From a virus: a DNA stretch of 41,123 bases. A program made the translations under genes and the position numbers. Shown one piece after another: positions 40,851 to 41,123 of this stretch (the first letter of the stretch is position 1; every line of letters starts with the position of its first letter). Where the stretch lies: positions 1 to 41,123 of the IMG/VR virus record IMGVR_UViG_3300032282_001765; one strand, written 5' to 3'. The notes below the pieces were generated by a model. That model worked only from the letters and a program-made list of their open reading frames with translations. It made no database searches and was not told the origin of the DNA.

Positions 40851-41123
40851 TTATGTATATTGAAATAAGTTAACGCCAGATCCTGTACCAAAGCTATTAG
40901 ATACAGTTACATTTATGTATCCAGCGCTATGGGCAGGTGCTATCAATGTTATAGTGTTTGAATTCACTACCGTGAAGCTTGATATATTAACACCACCAAA
41001 CGTTACTGCTGTTGCTCCAGTAAAATATAATCCCTGTATGGTCACAGAGAAACCGCCTGCTGTTGTGCCTGTGGCAGGAAGAATGCCTAGAATGCTAGGT
41101 TGGTTGCCTGTCACAGGTGGAGG
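40851..41123 (-). CDS. Partial tail protein with IPT/TIG domain
   Basis: The frame is open to the right edge and the GTG at 41114 lies inside a continuing PPPVTGNQP sequence, so the gene is most likely cut at the window end. PATGTTAGGFSVTIQGLYFT then GATAVTFGGVNISSFTVVNS and VTVSNSFGTGSG match an IPT/TIG (immunoglobulin-like) domain, often at the ends of fibres and baseplate proteins. Its C-terminus is complete (stop at 40851). Confidence 0.75.
   Translation of the reverse strand, partial: PPPVTGNQPSILGILPATGTTAGGFSVTIQGLYFTGATAVTFGGVNISSFTVVNSNTITLIAPAHSAGYINVTVSNSFGTGSGVNLFQYT

Noticed and set aside
36665-41123. Diversity-generating retroelement around the fibre genes
   Set aside because: No reverse transcriptase, template repeat or variable repeat pair was seen in the window.
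1-41123. tRNA genes
   Set aside because: No convincing cloverleaf or T-loop GTTCRANYC-type sequence with a matching acceptor was found by eye. A tRNA scan would be decisive.

Overview
The window is a large part, but not all, of an AT-rich tailed double-stranded DNA phage genome (Caudoviricetes) with podovirus-like virion genes. No host gene, rRNA or tRNA was recognised. Ejection-type virion proteins, a P22 gp4-like connector, a gp10-like tail accessory protein and a long run of fibre genes point to a short-tailed virion. The small proteins and gene order resemble phages of aquatic bacteria, but the host cannot be named from sequence alone. Large terminase, portal, scaffold and major capsid genes are absent and should lie beyond the right edge, where a tail-appendage gene is cut.

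Layout: there are two convergent arms. The rightward arm (about 137-16908) begins after a 14-bp tandem repeat and a sigma70-like promoter. Small early genes come first (204-2818), including a sigma-like protein with regions 2-3 only. A repeat-rich, origin-like gap (2821-3081) and a consensus promoter precede a primase-helicase. Next come small genes, a VRR-NUC nuclease, an HNH-like protein, a SNF2 helicase, a sigma-region-4-like protein, a DUF3310 protein, a DUF1289 protein, a TerS-like protein, a DUF2800 nuclease, a DUF2815 protein, a class II ribonucleotide reductase and a family A DNA polymerase. The leftward arm (41123 down to 16910) holds tail appendages with an HNH/AP2 endonuclease among them, a lysis cassette (two holin-like proteins, M15 peptidase, GH24 lysozyme), basic virion-associated proteins, connector and tail proteins, a cupin-SET fusion, and ejection proteins including a transglycosylase and a PcfJ-like protein.

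How the parts may work together: host RNA polymerase would read the left early genes from the promoter at 137-165. A conserved element (TTGCATTAGTA) then sits in sense orientation at seven gene-cluster starts on both arms. I infer that it is a phage-specific promoter or operator, possibly served by the sigma-like proteins at 1854 and 8508. The most striking single site is at 19717-19748: an A AAA AAA slippery heptamer next to a UAG stop, a 6-nt spacer and a GC-rich hairpin. It would fuse a 274-aa protein to an 806-codon frame that has no good start of its own. A homopolymer sequencing error is the main alternative.
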